This document shows positions 1 to 6,588 of a DNA stretch of 14,505 bases, piece by piece; position 1 is the stretch's first letter, and each line of letters opens with the position of its first letter. A program made the translations under genes and the position numbers. The stretch comes from Uruburuella suis (GTDB taxonomy: Bacteria; Pseudomonadota; Gammaproteobacteria; Burkholderiales; Neisseriaceae): NCBI RefSeq assembly GCF_004341385.1, contig NZ_SLXE01000043.1:1407-15911 (forward strand), written 5' to 3'. The notes below the pieces were generated by a model that worked only from the letters and a program-made list of their open reading frames with translations, ran no database searches and was not told where the DNA came from.

Positions 1-3
1 CTT

Positions 4-116
4 GTTTCAGACGGCCATAAATGTTTCAGACGGCCATAAATGTTTCAGACGGCCATAAATGTTTCAGACGGCCATAAATGTTTCAGACGGCCATAAATGT
101 TTCAGACGGCCATAAA
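4..116. repeat. Six-copy tandem array of DNA uptake sequences
   Basis: Six head-to-tail copies of the 19-bp unit gtttcagacggccataaat begin at 4, 23, 42, 61, 80 and 99; the first five are identical and the sixth is cut short as it runs into the terminator of the rpoE-rseA operon. Each copy carries the reverse complement of the DUS core GGCCGTCTGAA, all in one orientation. The array reaches the window edge, so more copies may lie to the left. Neisseria DUS normally occur singly or as inverted pairs; a tandem array implies local slippage or unequal crossing-over amplification. It has no spacers and is not a CRISPR array. Confidence 0.93.
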
Positions 117-146
117 AAATTTCCGCCCCTTGGGCGGAAATTTTTT
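114..146 (-). terminator. Rho-independent terminator of the rpoE-rseA operon
   Basis: A perfect 15-bp stem (114-128 with 132-146) with a 3-nt loop has a GC core CCGCCC/GGGCGG flanked by AAATTT and an A/T run. Read on the minus strand it lies 28 bp past the anti-sigma stop codon and ends in a U-rich stretch. The symmetry allows it to work in both directions. Confidence 0.9.
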
Positions 147-173
147 ATGGCGCAAAGCTCAACAACGCAATAT

Positions 174-800
174 TTATTGCACCACTTGCGCAGCGCTGGC
201 TGCACCGGGTTGTGCGGCAGCGGCAGCGGCAGGTTTTTCAACTTGAATTGCCGGCTTCATCTGCGCTTCCGGCTGATTGGCTGCGGCCGCATTGGGCATC
301 ACCACGCCTTTATCGGCCGACACAGCGGGCGGTGCGGCATGGCCTTGGGCATTGCCGCCCACCGGCATCACGGCACTATCGGCTTTGGCCGGTTGCTGCA
401 CTTGCTCGACCGCCACCACCGCATCGGCATTGCCGCCTTGCGGCAACAGCTGCCAAGCGGCCACCGCCACCGCCAGCACGCTGGCGGCTACGGCAAAGCC
501 GCGGAATGCGCGGTTTGAGGCATGCTCGGCGCGCATAGGTTTGGCTGTGCGGCGACTTTTATTTTCCGCAGCCACATCCGCCAAAGAGGCGGTGAAAGCT
601 TCTTTGGAAACCGGCTTGATGTCTTTGCCCACCACCGGTTTGGCGTGTTGCAAATAATCGCGGATTAAATGATATTCGTACCATTTTTGTTGAGCATCTG
701 CATCTTCCAGCAAGCGGGCGAGCGCCTCTTCAGAGAGGTCGTCATCCATCGCCGCAGACACATACTCAAAATCTTGGTCTTGATTTTTATCTGTTGACAT
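174..800 (-). CDS. rseA: RseA/MucA-type membrane anti-sigma factor
   Basis: This 208-aa protein is the probable anti-sigma partner of the ECF sigma factor encoded directly upstream. Residues about 8-60 (YVSAAMDDDLSEEALARLL and the following WYEYHLIRDYL) match the start of the RseA N-terminal sigma-binding domain, which in this family usually begins with a line such as 'SALMDGE'. One transmembrane helix is predicted at about 101-119. The remainder, about 90 residues, would be periplasmic and is unusually rich in Ala, Pro, Gln and Val, ending in a low-complexity Ala tail. I see no Cys and no zinc-binding anti-sigma motif (HxxxCxxC), so it differs from the zinc-type anti-sigma factors also known in Neisseria. 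The ATG lies 3 nt after the sigma factor stop, with AAGG overlapping that stop, which suggests translational coupling. Membrane-stress proteolysis of the protein is family knowledge, not visible here. Confidence 0.85.
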   Translation of the reverse strand: MSTDKNQDQDFEYVSAAMDDDLSEEALARLLEDADAQQKWYEYHLIRDYLQHAKPVVGKDIKPVSKEAFTASLADVAAENKSRRTAKPMRAEHASNRAFRGFAVAASVLAVAVAAWQLLPQGGNADAVVAVEQVQQPAKADSAVMPVGGNAQGHAAPPAVSADKGVVMPNAAAANQPEAQMKPAIQVEKPAAAAAAQPGAASAAQVVQ

Positions 801-803
801 TCC

Positions 804-1403
804 TTACCACCTTTGGTCTTCGGATGTGTCCAGCAAGGGACGCAAATCTTTTGCAATCACTTCGCGCGCCCTGAAAATGCGGGAGCGCACCGTGCCGATC
901 GGACAATCCATAATCTGAGCAATTTCTTCGTAAGACAAGCCTTCCATTTCACGCAAGGTAATTGCTTTGCGCAAATCTTCGGGCAGTTTGGCCACGGCAG
1001 CCTCCACCGTTTGCAAAATCTCCCGATTGAGCATTTCTGCTTCGGGGGTGTGATTATCGGCAAGCTGGTCGGCCAGATCCAGAATATCCCCTTCTTCGTT
1101 GGCAACATCTGCGCTCATAAAAGGACGCTTGCCCGAAGTGGCCAAGAAATTTTTGGCCGTGTTGATACCGATGCGGTAAAGCCAAGTGTAAAACGCGCTT
1201 TCGCCGCGAAAATTCGGCAAGGCGCGATAGGCTTTGATCAGCGCTTCCTGCGCCACATCGTTCACTTCATGTTCGTCTTTGATAAAACGGGACAACAGAC
1301 GTGTCAGGCGCCGCTGGTATTTCGAAACCAGCAATTCAAACGCTTTGTGTTCACCTTTTTGTGCACGTTCTACCAGCGCCTGATCGATTTCACGATCGTT
1401 CAT
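804..1403 (-). CDS. rpoE: ECF RNA polymerase sigma factor, RpoE/AlgU type
   Basis: This 199-aa extracytoplasmic-function sigma factor directs RNA polymerase to envelope-stress promoters. Region 2 spans about residues 9-88 (includes DVAQEALIKAYRALPNFRGESAF and TWLYRIGINTAKNFL, the -10 binding and melting part). Region 4 spans about 133-192 (LPEDLRKAITLREMEGLSYEEIAQIMDCPIGTVRSR, the -35 binding helix-turn-helix), each quoted by its key residues only. Length and motif order are those of the RpoE/AlgU group. The gene is first in a two-gene operon with its anti-sigma, separated by 3 nt. A sigma-E-like promoter just upstream (1449-1476) points to autoregulation. The ATG at 1403 is the start that fits the family N-terminus. 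Confidence 0.95.
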   Translation of the reverse strand: MNDREIDQALVERAQKGEHKAFELLVSKYQRRLTRLLSRFIKDEHEVNDVAQEALIKAYRALPNFRGESAFYTWLYRIGINTAKNFLATSGKRPFMSADVANEEGDILDLADQLADNHTPEAEMLNREILQTVEAAVAKLPEDLRKAITLREMEGLSYEEIAQIMDCPIGTVRSRIFRAREVIAKDLRPLLDTSEDQRW

Positions 1404-1448
1404 GTATAACCTTTAATAACCCTGAGCAGGCAGCATGCATTTTATCAA

Positions 1449-1476
1449 TATGACGCCGCTGCTTTATTTTGGTTCC
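1449..1476 (-). promoter_or_regulatory. Sigma-E-like promoter upstream of rpoE
   Basis: On the minus strand GGAACC (1471-1476) and GTCATA (1449-1454) are separated by 16 bp. Measured from GGAAC to GTC the gap is 17 bp, as in the RpoE/AlgU consensus GGAACTT-N15-GTCnnA. The -10 lies 45 bp upstream of the rpoE ATG. The -35 falls inside the last codons of tilS (stop at 1464-1466), so the promoter overlaps coding sequence. It is assigned from sequence match alone. Confidence 0.65.
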
Positions 1477-2831
1477 AGTATAAAGCGATTAATTTTTTCA
1501 CAAACCGGCAGCTTCCCGCCGGCGACGCCATAATGAACATTTACCCACACATTGGCAATAGCCACGCAGCGGTTTTCACCATCGGTTACAATCGGCCAAT
1601 AAGGCCGCACAAACGGCAACACGCCGCATTCTTGTAAAATTTTGCGAACACTTTTCCGACCAACGGTCAAATTAATCACCTCATCGGTAGTAGCCGGGCG
1701 CACTGTGCCAAATTGTGCCAACACTTCTTCACTCAACCCAAACGAATGCGTGCTCAAGGTAAAGCCGTTATTCGTTAAGATATTGTTCAGACGGCCTGAC
1801 AAAGGGCGCCCGGGCTTGAGCCAGGCGCAATCTTGCTGCCAATCATCTTGAAAGGCAAACAGCCGATTGCGGTAAGCCAGCGCGCGCCCGTGCGGCAAAC
1901 GCCACTCTGCAGAGGCCGTCTGAATCTTTTCCAACACCTGCTCAAAATCCGCCACCGCAGCATATCGGGGCGTGCCCAGCGAATGCAGCCGGGCAAACCG
2001 CAACAATTGTTGGCGGCGGCGCAATGTGCTCAATTGCCGCCAACTTGCCAAATCGAAATCACCGCCCTGATGAATTTCAGCCCAATCCGCCGCTACAACT
2101 TCATTTAGCAAAGCCTGCTCTTCTTGCAGCAGCGCCACGCTGCTGATCAGATGCCGGTCGAGCTGCGGCAGCCGCTGCCGCCATGCAGGCAAGGCTTGCT
2201 GCCGCAGCCAGTTGCGTAGCAATGCCGTGTCGGCATTGCTTGAGTCTTCAACATAAGCCAGCGCATTTGCCTGGGCATAATCCGCCAATTGCGCCCGCGT
2301 ATGCGCCAGCAGCGGCCGCCAGATTTGCGTGTGCGCATCGAGCGGCCGCCACATCGGCATGGCCGATAGCGCACGCAAACCGCCGCCGCGCAAAGCAGCC
2401 AGCATAAAAGTTTCCACTTGGTCGTCTTGATGATGCGCCAGCGCCAACACATTTGCGCCGCCACGGGCAAACGCCGCATAGCGCTCGCGCCGCGCTGCCG
2501 CTTCCATCCCCAAGCCAGCGGCTTCTATATGAACGTGTTCAAGCCGCAGTGGCACATCCAGCGAGCGGCATAAATTCACACAAAATGCCGCCCATTCATC
2601 CGCCGCCGCATTCAAACCATGATGCACATGCACCGCCCGCAACAAAAAGCCGAAGCGCGGCCGCAAACCTGCCAACACATGCAGCAACACCACCGAATCG
2701 AGGCCGCCGCTCAGCCCGACCTCGATGACGCAACCGGCACCGATTTGTGGCGGCCACACATCAGCCAAATGGCCGGCCAAGTTATGTACAGAGCCTGGCG
2801 CTTGGGATGGAATCGGTTGGGAAACAGTCAT
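1464..2831 (-). CDS. tilS: tRNA(Ile)-lysidine synthase TilS
   Basis: TilS attaches lysine to C34 of the CAU-anticodon tRNA-Ile using ATP, so that the tRNA reads AUA instead of AUG; it is an essential cytoplasmic enzyme. The PP-loop SGGLDS is at residues 41-46 of the chosen start, followed by the family motifs HVHHGL, HHQDDQVETF and RNWLRQQALP, and a C-terminal TilS domain (KSVRKILQECGVLPFVRPYWP). The length of 455 aa is normal. The open frame extends 32 codons further to 2927, but that extension encodes a DUS (2835-2846) and an AT-rich promoter-like stretch (about 2904-2920) and does not look like TilS, so I start at the ATG at 2831. No strong ribosome binding site precedes it (AAGG lies 12 nt upstream). 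Two DUS lie inside the gene. Confidence 0.92.
   Translation of the reverse strand: MTVSQPIPSQAPGSVHNLAGHLADVWPPQIGAGCVIEVGLSGGLDSVVLLHVLAGLRPRFGFLLRAVHVHHGLNAAADEWAAFCVNLCRSLDVPLRLEHVHIEAAGLGMEAAARRERYAAFARGGANVLALAHHQDDQVETFMLAALRGGGLRALSAMPMWRPLDAHTQIWRPLLAHTRAQLADYAQANALAYVEDSSNADTALLRNWLRQQALPAWRQRLPQLDRHLISSVALLQEEQALLNEVVAADWAEIHQGGDFDLASWRQLSTLRRRQQLLRFARLHSLGTPRYAAVADFEQVLEKIQTASAEWRLPHGRALAYRNRLFAFQDDWQQDCAWLKPGRPLSGRLNNILTNNGFTLSTHSFGLSEEVLAQFGTVRPATTDEVINLTVGRKSVRKILQECGVLPFVRPYWPIVTDGENRCVAIANVWVNVHYGVAGGKLPVCEKINRFILEPK
1786..1797 (-). repeat. DUS inside tilS
   Basis: AGGCCGTCTGAA reads on the minus strand within the C-terminal half of tilS and encodes part of the GRLNN stretch. 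It is a perfect 12-mer. Confidence 0.9.
1913..1924 (+). repeat. Second DUS inside tilS, opposite orientation
   Basis: AGGCCGTCTGAA reads on the plus strand 115 bp from the other intragenic copy and is translated as part of the tilS reading frame. Confidence 0.9.
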
Positions 2832-3095
2832 TTTTTCAGACGGCCTTGAGTTGTTTGATAGGGAAGATAAGCAGAATTTTGCTTGGGCAGGTTTGCGCAA
2901 CGCATATTCTATAATATAGAAAGCCAAAAGATAAAAGTCCGGCTTGCCTTGCTTGCAAAACCCATAGTCCGGCTGCTTGATTTAGGTTCAATAAATTGAT
3001 TTTCAATCATATATTGCAATATAACAGCTTCGTGCTTTGCAGAGCGATGAAACTTTTTGCCACATCCGAAGCTGCACATTTCACCGCCGCCTATC
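2832..3095. other. Intergenic region between tilS and the MITE
   Basis: No convincing gene is present. The region includes the tilS leader with an AT-rich -10-like stretch near 2904-2920 on the minus strand. Two copies of a GTCCGGCT motif lie about 30 bp apart (near 2937 and 2968). A 62-codon open frame running from 3097 to 2909 has no family resemblance and starts at the MITE end. Confidence 0.5.
2835..2846 (-). repeat. DUS in the tilS leader
   Basis: AGGCCGTCTGAA lies 3 nt before the chosen tilS ATG. It supports the shorter start, because the longer frame would have to translate the DUS as SRPSEK. Confidence 0.85.
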
Positions 3096-3199
3096 ATACC
3101 AATTCAAAAAAGTAAGCTAACAAGGCGGCGAGCCGCAGACAGTACAGATAGTACGGCAAGGCGAGACAACGAAGTTAGGTTATTTTTTTGGATTGGTAT
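3096..3199. mobile_element. Correia-like MITE, copy 1
   Basis: This 104-bp element is bounded by imperfect 26-bp terminal inverted repeats (left ATACCAATTCAAAAAAGTAA; the right arm is the same with three changes). The interior, ACAAGGCGGCGAGCCGCAGA followed by CAGTACAGATAGTACGG and GGCAAGGCGAGACAACG, closely resembles the interior of the Neisseria Correia (NEMIS) element as I remember it. The ends differ from the usual TATAGTGGATTAAC ends. A second copy lies at 10972-11065. It sits between the accA terminator and tilS. Confidence 0.75.
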
Positions 3200-3214
3200 C
3201 AGACACGCAAATAA

Positions 3215-3240
3215 AAAAGCAGGCCTTTCAGCCTGCTTTT
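3215..3240 (-). terminator. Terminator of accA
   Basis: A 10-bp stem AAAAGCAGGC/GCCTGCTTTT with a 6-nt loop lies 14 bp past the accA stop and is followed on the minus strand by a T-rich tail. Confidence 0.9.
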
Positions 3241-3253
3241 CGCGATGAGCGCA

Positions 3254-4213
3254 TTATTTTTCAACAAACTGGCCATAAGCCATAATGCGGTCGAAGCGGC
3301 GGGTGAGCAAATCGGCCATCGGCATATCCTGCACGGTGCGCAACTGCTCGGTGAGCACTTCTTTCACACGGCGGGTGATTTCGGCATGGTCGCGGTGCGC
3401 GCCGCCCAGCGGCTCTTCGATAATGCGGTCGATCAGCTTCAATTCGGCCAAACGCTTGGCGGTGATGCCCAAAGCTTGCGCCGCATCGGGCGCTTTTTCG
3501 GCGGTTTTCCACAAAATTGAGGCGCAGCCCTCAGGCGAAATCACCGAATAAGTGGAATATTGCAGCATGTTTACATAATCGCCCACGGCAATTGCCAGCG
3601 CGCCGCCGGAGCCGCCCTCGCCGATAATGGTGCACAACACCGGCACACGCAGGCGCGTGAGCTCGTAAAGATTGCGGCCGATGGCCTCAGACTGGCCACG
3701 CTCTTCTGCACCGATACCCGGATAAGCACCGGGCGTGTCGACAAAAGTCATAATCGGCAGGCTGAATTTTTCAGCCGTCTGCATCAGGCGCAAGGCCTTG
3801 CGGTAGCCTTCGGGGCGCGGCATGCCGAAATTGCGGCGGATTTTTTCTTTGGTGTCGCGCCCTTTTTGATGGCCGATCACCATCACGCTTTGGCCGTTAA
3901 ACCGTGCCAAACCGCCTACAATGGCATAATCATCGGCAAAATGACGGTCGCCGTGCAGCTCTTCAAAATCGGTGAAAATGGCTTGGATGTAGTCCAATGT
4001 GTAGGGGCGCTGAGGGTGACGCGACACTTGCGACACCTGCACAGGCGTGAGCTTGCTGAAAATCGATTTGGTCAAATCGGTGCTTTTCTTTTGCAAACGG
4101 GTGATTTCATCCGAAATATCCACGGCGGATTCACCCTGCACAAAGCGCAGCTCGTCAATTTTTTTGGTCAGCTCGGCAATCGGCTGCTCAAAGTCGAGAA
4201 AAACAGGTTTCAT
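3254..4213 (-). CDS. accA: Acetyl-CoA carboxylase carboxyltransferase subunit alpha
   Basis: AccA with AccD forms the carboxyltransferase that moves CO2 from biotin on AccB to acetyl-CoA, giving malonyl-CoA for fatty acid synthesis in the cytoplasm. The 319-aa length equals that of E. coli AccA. The family N-terminus MKPVFLDFEQPIAELTKKI is intact. The crotonase-like core carries GHQKGRDTKEKIRRNFGMP, FVDTPGAYPGIGAEERGQ, the oxyanion-hole GEGGSGGALA and SPEGCASILWK. It is a single gene with its own terminator. Its upstream region is shared with the divergent hslR. The ribosome binding site is weak (AAGAGA about 9 nt upstream of the ATG). Confidence 0.98.
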   Translation of the reverse strand: MKPVFLDFEQPIAELTKKIDELRFVQGESAVDISDEITRLQKKSTDLTKSIFSKLTPVQVSQVSRHPQRPYTLDYIQAIFTDFEELHGDRHFADDYAIVGGLARFNGQSVMVIGHQKGRDTKEKIRRNFGMPRPEGYRKALRLMQTAEKFSLPIMTFVDTPGAYPGIGAEERGQSEAIGRNLYELTRLRVPVLCTIIGEGGSGGALAIAVGDYVNMLQYSTYSVISPEGCASILWKTAEKAPDAAQALGITAKRLAELKLIDRIIEEPLGGAHRDHAEITRRVKEVLTEQLRTVQDMPMADLLTRRFDRIMAYGQFVEK

Positions 4214-4320
4214 AGATAAGGGTCTCTTAACACTTAATTGATTGAGCGTTGCGCGTAATCATACGCGAAGATGATGGTTTTGACAGCATTTGTCACAAGG
4301 TTTTCCATCGCAGAGCGGGC

Positions 4321-4380
4321 TTTTCAGACGGCATCGGCCGGCATTTTTCAGCGTTAGCCATCTTGGCAGGCCGTCTGAAA
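4321..4380. repeat. Inverted DUS pair between accA and hslR
   Basis: TTTCAGACGGC (4322-4332) and GCCGTCTGAAA (4370-4380) can pair across a 37-nt loop. Both flanking genes point away from it, so it is not an obvious terminator for either; it would lie in the 5' leader or promoter zone of both. The rest of 4214-4476 shows only an AT-rich -10-like stretch near 4430 ahead of hslR. Confidence 0.75.
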
Positions 4381-4476
4381 GCCATTTTCACCGGCGCACA
4401 CAGCCCCTAGTGCATTCATACTAAACATACATAATATGCTAAACTGAATCGAATTCCAATCTTTATCCCGCATTGT

Positions 4477-4878
4477 ATGAAATCTTCCGAAACCGATAGC
4501 GCCATGCGGCTCGACAAATGGCTGTGGGCTACCCGTTTTTTCAAAACCCGCGCGCTGGCGCAAAAACACATCGAGCTTGGTCGTGTGCTGGTAAACGGTG
4601 CCAAAGTGAAAAATAGCAAAAACATCAGCGCCGGCGACACCCTCGATCTCACCCTCAATTCCCTGCCCTACAAAATCAACGTGCTCGCGCTCAACCACCA
4701 GCGCCGCCCCGCGCCCGAAGCCCGCAAGCTTTATGAAGAAGACATGCAAACCGCCCAATTGCGCGAGCAGCAAAAATTGCTTGATCAAGCCAGCCGCATC
4801 AGCGCCGCTTATCCCGACGGGCGGCCGACCAAGCGCGACCGCCGCCAGATCGACAAGGTAAAGCGCGGCGACTGGTGA
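4477..4878 (+). CDS. hslR: Heat shock protein 15 homologue, S4 RNA-binding protein
   Basis: This 133-aa protein is the same length as E. coli Hsp15, which binds free 50S subunits that carry a stalled peptidyl-tRNA and helps to recycle them. An S4 domain occupies about residues 9-60 (MRLDKWLWATRFFKTRALAQ, then HIELGRVLVNG). It is followed by the Hsp15 signature QRRPAPEARKLYEE and a basic C-terminal tail (GRPTKRDRRQIDKVKRGDW). The first ATG (4477) gives the family length; a later ATG at 4504 begins directly at MRLDKW and cannot be excluded, since neither has a strong ribosome binding site. It is monocistronic and divergent from accA. Confidence 0.93.
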   Translation: MKSSETDSAMRLDKWLWATRFFKTRALAQKHIELGRVLVNGAKVKNSKNISAGDTLDLTLNSLPYKINVLALNHQRRPAPEARKLYEEDMQTAQLREQQKLLDQASRISAAYPDGRPTKRDRRQIDKVKRGDW

Positions 4879-4923
4879 TGCGGTTCAATAATCTGATTGC
4901 CTTATAAAGCTTGGATAACACCA

Positions 4924-4935
4924 AGGCCGTCTGAA
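4924..4935 (+). repeat. Single DUS downstream of hslR
   Basis: A perfect AGGCCGTCTGAA without an inverted partner lies between hslR and the metallopeptidase gene. Confidence 0.9.
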
Positions 4936-5006
4936 AAACGCGACACCCGCCCGGGCAAAAAAGCCGCCGCCGCGCAAAACTGCCCGAGCGCGGCAACGGG
5001 CTGCCG

Positions 5007-5012
5007 TATAAT
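5007..5012 (+). promoter_or_regulatory. Candidate -10 box for the metallopeptidase gene
   Basis: A perfect TATAAT lies 39 bp upstream of the ATG at 5052. No good TTGACA-like -35 is seen at the expected distance, so the call is tentative. Confidence 0.4.
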
Positions 5013-5051
5013 AGGCCGACTTTACCTTATTGAAATGCAAAGGACACCGCC

Positions 5052-5888
5052 ATGCGCTGGCAAGGACGCAAACAAAGCTCGAATGTAGAAGACCGCCGCG
5101 GCCAAGGCAGCCGAATCGGCGGCAAAAGCACCGGCATCATCGGCATCATTATTTTGCTGGTCGGCGCTTATTACGGTGTGGATTTATCCGGCGTGGTCGG
5201 CTCACCCGCCGCCGGCACTCAGGTGACCCAACCATCCACGCTCAACAGCCAGCAAGAAGCCCAGCTCAACGAATTGGCGCGCGTGGTGCTGGCCGACACG
5301 GAAACTACCTGGAGCCAATATTTCGCCAACAACAATGCGCGCTACACCCCGCCCACCATGGTGCTCTACACCGCCGGCACCCAAACCGCCTGCGGCACCG
5401 GCCAAGCCGCTATGGGGCCTTTTTACTGCCCGCAAGACCGCAAGGTTTATTTGGATTTGTCTTTTTATGAAGACATGCGCAAGCAGCTGGGCGCTTCGGG
5501 CGATGCGGCTTTTGCCTATGTGATTGCCCACGAAGTCGGCCACCATGTGCAAAATCTGCTCGGCATTTTGCCGCAAGTCAACCAAGCGCAACAAGGCGCC
5601 AGCGCCAAGCAGGCCAATGCGCTTTCGGTGAAACTCGAATTGCAGGCCGATTGCTTTGCCGGCATTTGGGCCAACCACGCTCAAGCGCAAAATCTGTTTG
5701 AAGCGGGCGATTTGGAAGAAGCGTTCGGTGCCGCCCAAGCTGTGGGCGACGACCGCCTGCAAAAACGCGCACAAGGCTATGCCGTGCCCGACAGCTTCAC
5801 CCACGGCTCATCGGCCGAGCGCCTGGCCTGGTTTCAACGCGGCCTGCAAAACGGCGACATCAACCGCTGCAACACTTTTTCATCGTAA
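5052..5888 (+). CDS. ypfJ: YpfJ-family neutral zinc metallopeptidase
   Basis: This 278-aa protein belongs to the putative neutral zinc metallopeptidase family (YpfJ). The N-terminus (MRWQGRKQSSNVEDRRG) is the family opening, followed by one membrane helix at about 28-43 (GIIGIIILLVGAYYGV), so it is probably a type II membrane protein with the catalytic domain outside the cytoplasm. The zinc site is HEVGHH at 160-165, with the likely third ligand in ELQADCFAG (Glu197). The family block ACGTGQAAMGPFYCPQD is at about 113-129, with two Cys that could form a disulphide. The physiological substrate is unknown. AAAGGA 7 nt before the ATG is a good ribosome binding site. It is a single gene closed by a strong DUS hairpin. 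Confidence 0.92.
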   Translation: MRWQGRKQSSNVEDRRGQGSRIGGKSTGIIGIIILLVGAYYGVDLSGVVGSPAAGTQVTQPSTLNSQQEAQLNELARVVLADTETTWSQYFANNNARYTPPTMVLYTAGTQTACGTGQAAMGPFYCPQDRKVYLDLSFYEDMRKQLGASGDAAFAYVIAHEVGHHVQNLLGILPQVNQAQQGASAKQANALSVKLELQADCFAGIWANHAQAQNLFEAGDLEEAFGAAQAVGDDRLQKRAQGYAVPDSFTHGSSAERLAWFQRGLQNGDINRCNTFSS

Positions 5889-5904
5889 ACGCTCTTTCAT
5901 CGTT

Positions 5905-5954
5905 GCACATCAAACAGGCCGTCTGAAAGCGTTCAGACGGCCTGTTTGATGTGC
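5905..5954. terminator. Bidirectional inverted-DUS terminator after ypfJ
   Basis: Left arm 5905-5927 and right arm 5932-5954 are perfect reverse complements (23 bp) around a 4-nt loop. Each arm contains a DUS (AGGCCGTCTGAA). It lies 16 bp past the ypfJ stop codon. Confidence 0.92.
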
Positions 5955-6027
5955 ATAAACATTAAGCATTTTCTACAACATCTCTTTATCTGCCAATTTT
6001 CAAAAATAACCTTGCAAAGTCAAAATA

Positions 6028-6177
6028 TATAGTGGAATGCATAAAAAAGTGACACAACGGGCTTGTTGGGTTGAAAACCCAACAAGCCCGTTGGCCGTCT
6101 GAAACCTTGGGTTTGACAACCCAATCTATCCGTTATGGTGCGCAGTTTTGTATCACTTTTTCTTGCATTTCACTATA
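6028..6177. mobile_element. MITE A with TATAGTG ends and an internal DUS hairpin
   Basis: This 150-bp non-coding element has terminal inverted repeats of about 28 bp (left TATAGTGGAATGCATAAAAA and GTGACAC; the right arm reads TATAGTGAAATGCAAGAAAA and GTGATAC inward). Inside is a perfect 17-bp hairpin (6056-6072 with 6076-6092, 3-nt loop) immediately followed by GGCCGTCTGAAA, a DUS. A second small stem TTGGGTT/AACCCAA follows. A related right arm occurs at 11089-11174. The first bases TATAGTGGA recall Correia ends, but the interior does not. Confidence 0.7.
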
Positions 6178-6333
6178 GTGAAATCAAAACAAAACCTACA
6201 CTGGCCGGCGTAGAGTGTGCGGTTCGGCCACGCAAGCAGAAACCGTTCAAACCGCGTGCGTGACTGCGCCACATACCCTACGCACAGTTTGAGATCTATG
6301 TTTTTTGTGCCCGTTTTCTTTGATTTCACTATA
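6174..6333. mobile_element. MITE B abutting MITE A
   Basis: This 160-bp element is bounded by TATAGTGAAATCAAAACAAA (left) and its near reverse complement TTTCTTTGATTTCACTATA (right). Its left end shares TATA with the right end of MITE A, making the 10-bp palindrome CACTATAGTG at 6171-6180. The interior contains no plausible gene. Its ends start like MITE A but then diverge. Confidence 0.7.
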
Positions 6334-6406
6334 TTTGCCATTCACCTCATCACCTCTATACGCAGTTATCGCCGCCTGCATCGGCAGCAATACAACAAAC
6401 ATCAAT

Positions 6407-6438
6407 ATTGCAACGATAGATTATTGCAACAATAGATT
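6407..6438. repeat. Tandem 16-bp direct repeat upstream of the receptor gene
   Basis: ATTGCAACGATAGATT (6407-6422) is followed directly by ATTGCAACAATAGATT (6423-6438), with one mismatch. It lies about 150 bp upstream of the receptor ATG. Adjacent direct repeats of this size are typical of AraC-type activator sites, but no regulator gene is in the window. Confidence 0.6.
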
Positions 6439-6525
6439 CACTCCTGATTTCAAATGAATTCAATGCATTAAAAGCACGCACTCAAAATTCAGCACGCGTA
6501 ATATGAAATTTTATAACTTTCTAAA

Positions 6526-6540
6526 TGATAATAATTAAAA
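6526..6540. promoter_or_regulatory. Fur box upstream of the TonB-dependent receptor
   Basis: TGATAAT-A-ATTAAAA matches 12 of 14 positions of the 7-1-7 Fur consensus TGATAATnATTATCA. It lies 48 bp before the receptor ATG in an AT-rich stretch that would hold the promoter. A weaker GATAAT half site follows at about 6558. Iron repression of the receptor is inferred. Confidence 0.7.
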
Positions 6541-6588
6541 TTTAATATAAAATATAGATAATCGATATTAATTCAATCAGGATACACC

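Noticed and set aside
4..116. Possible CRISPR-like short repeat array
   Set aside because: The 19-bp units are directly adjacent with no spacers and each is a DUS plus linker.
2832..2927. 32-residue N-terminal extension of TilS
   Set aside because: It would translate a DUS and an AT-rich promoter-like stretch, and it is absent from the family pattern, so the start at 2831 is preferred.
2909..3097. 62-codon minus-strand open frame between tilS and the MITE
   Set aside because: It starts at the MITE end, has no ribosome binding site or family resemblance, and overlaps the likely tilS promoter.
6153..6435. Short open frames in both directions across the two MITEs
   Set aside because: They are produced by terminal inverted repeats and have no coding features.
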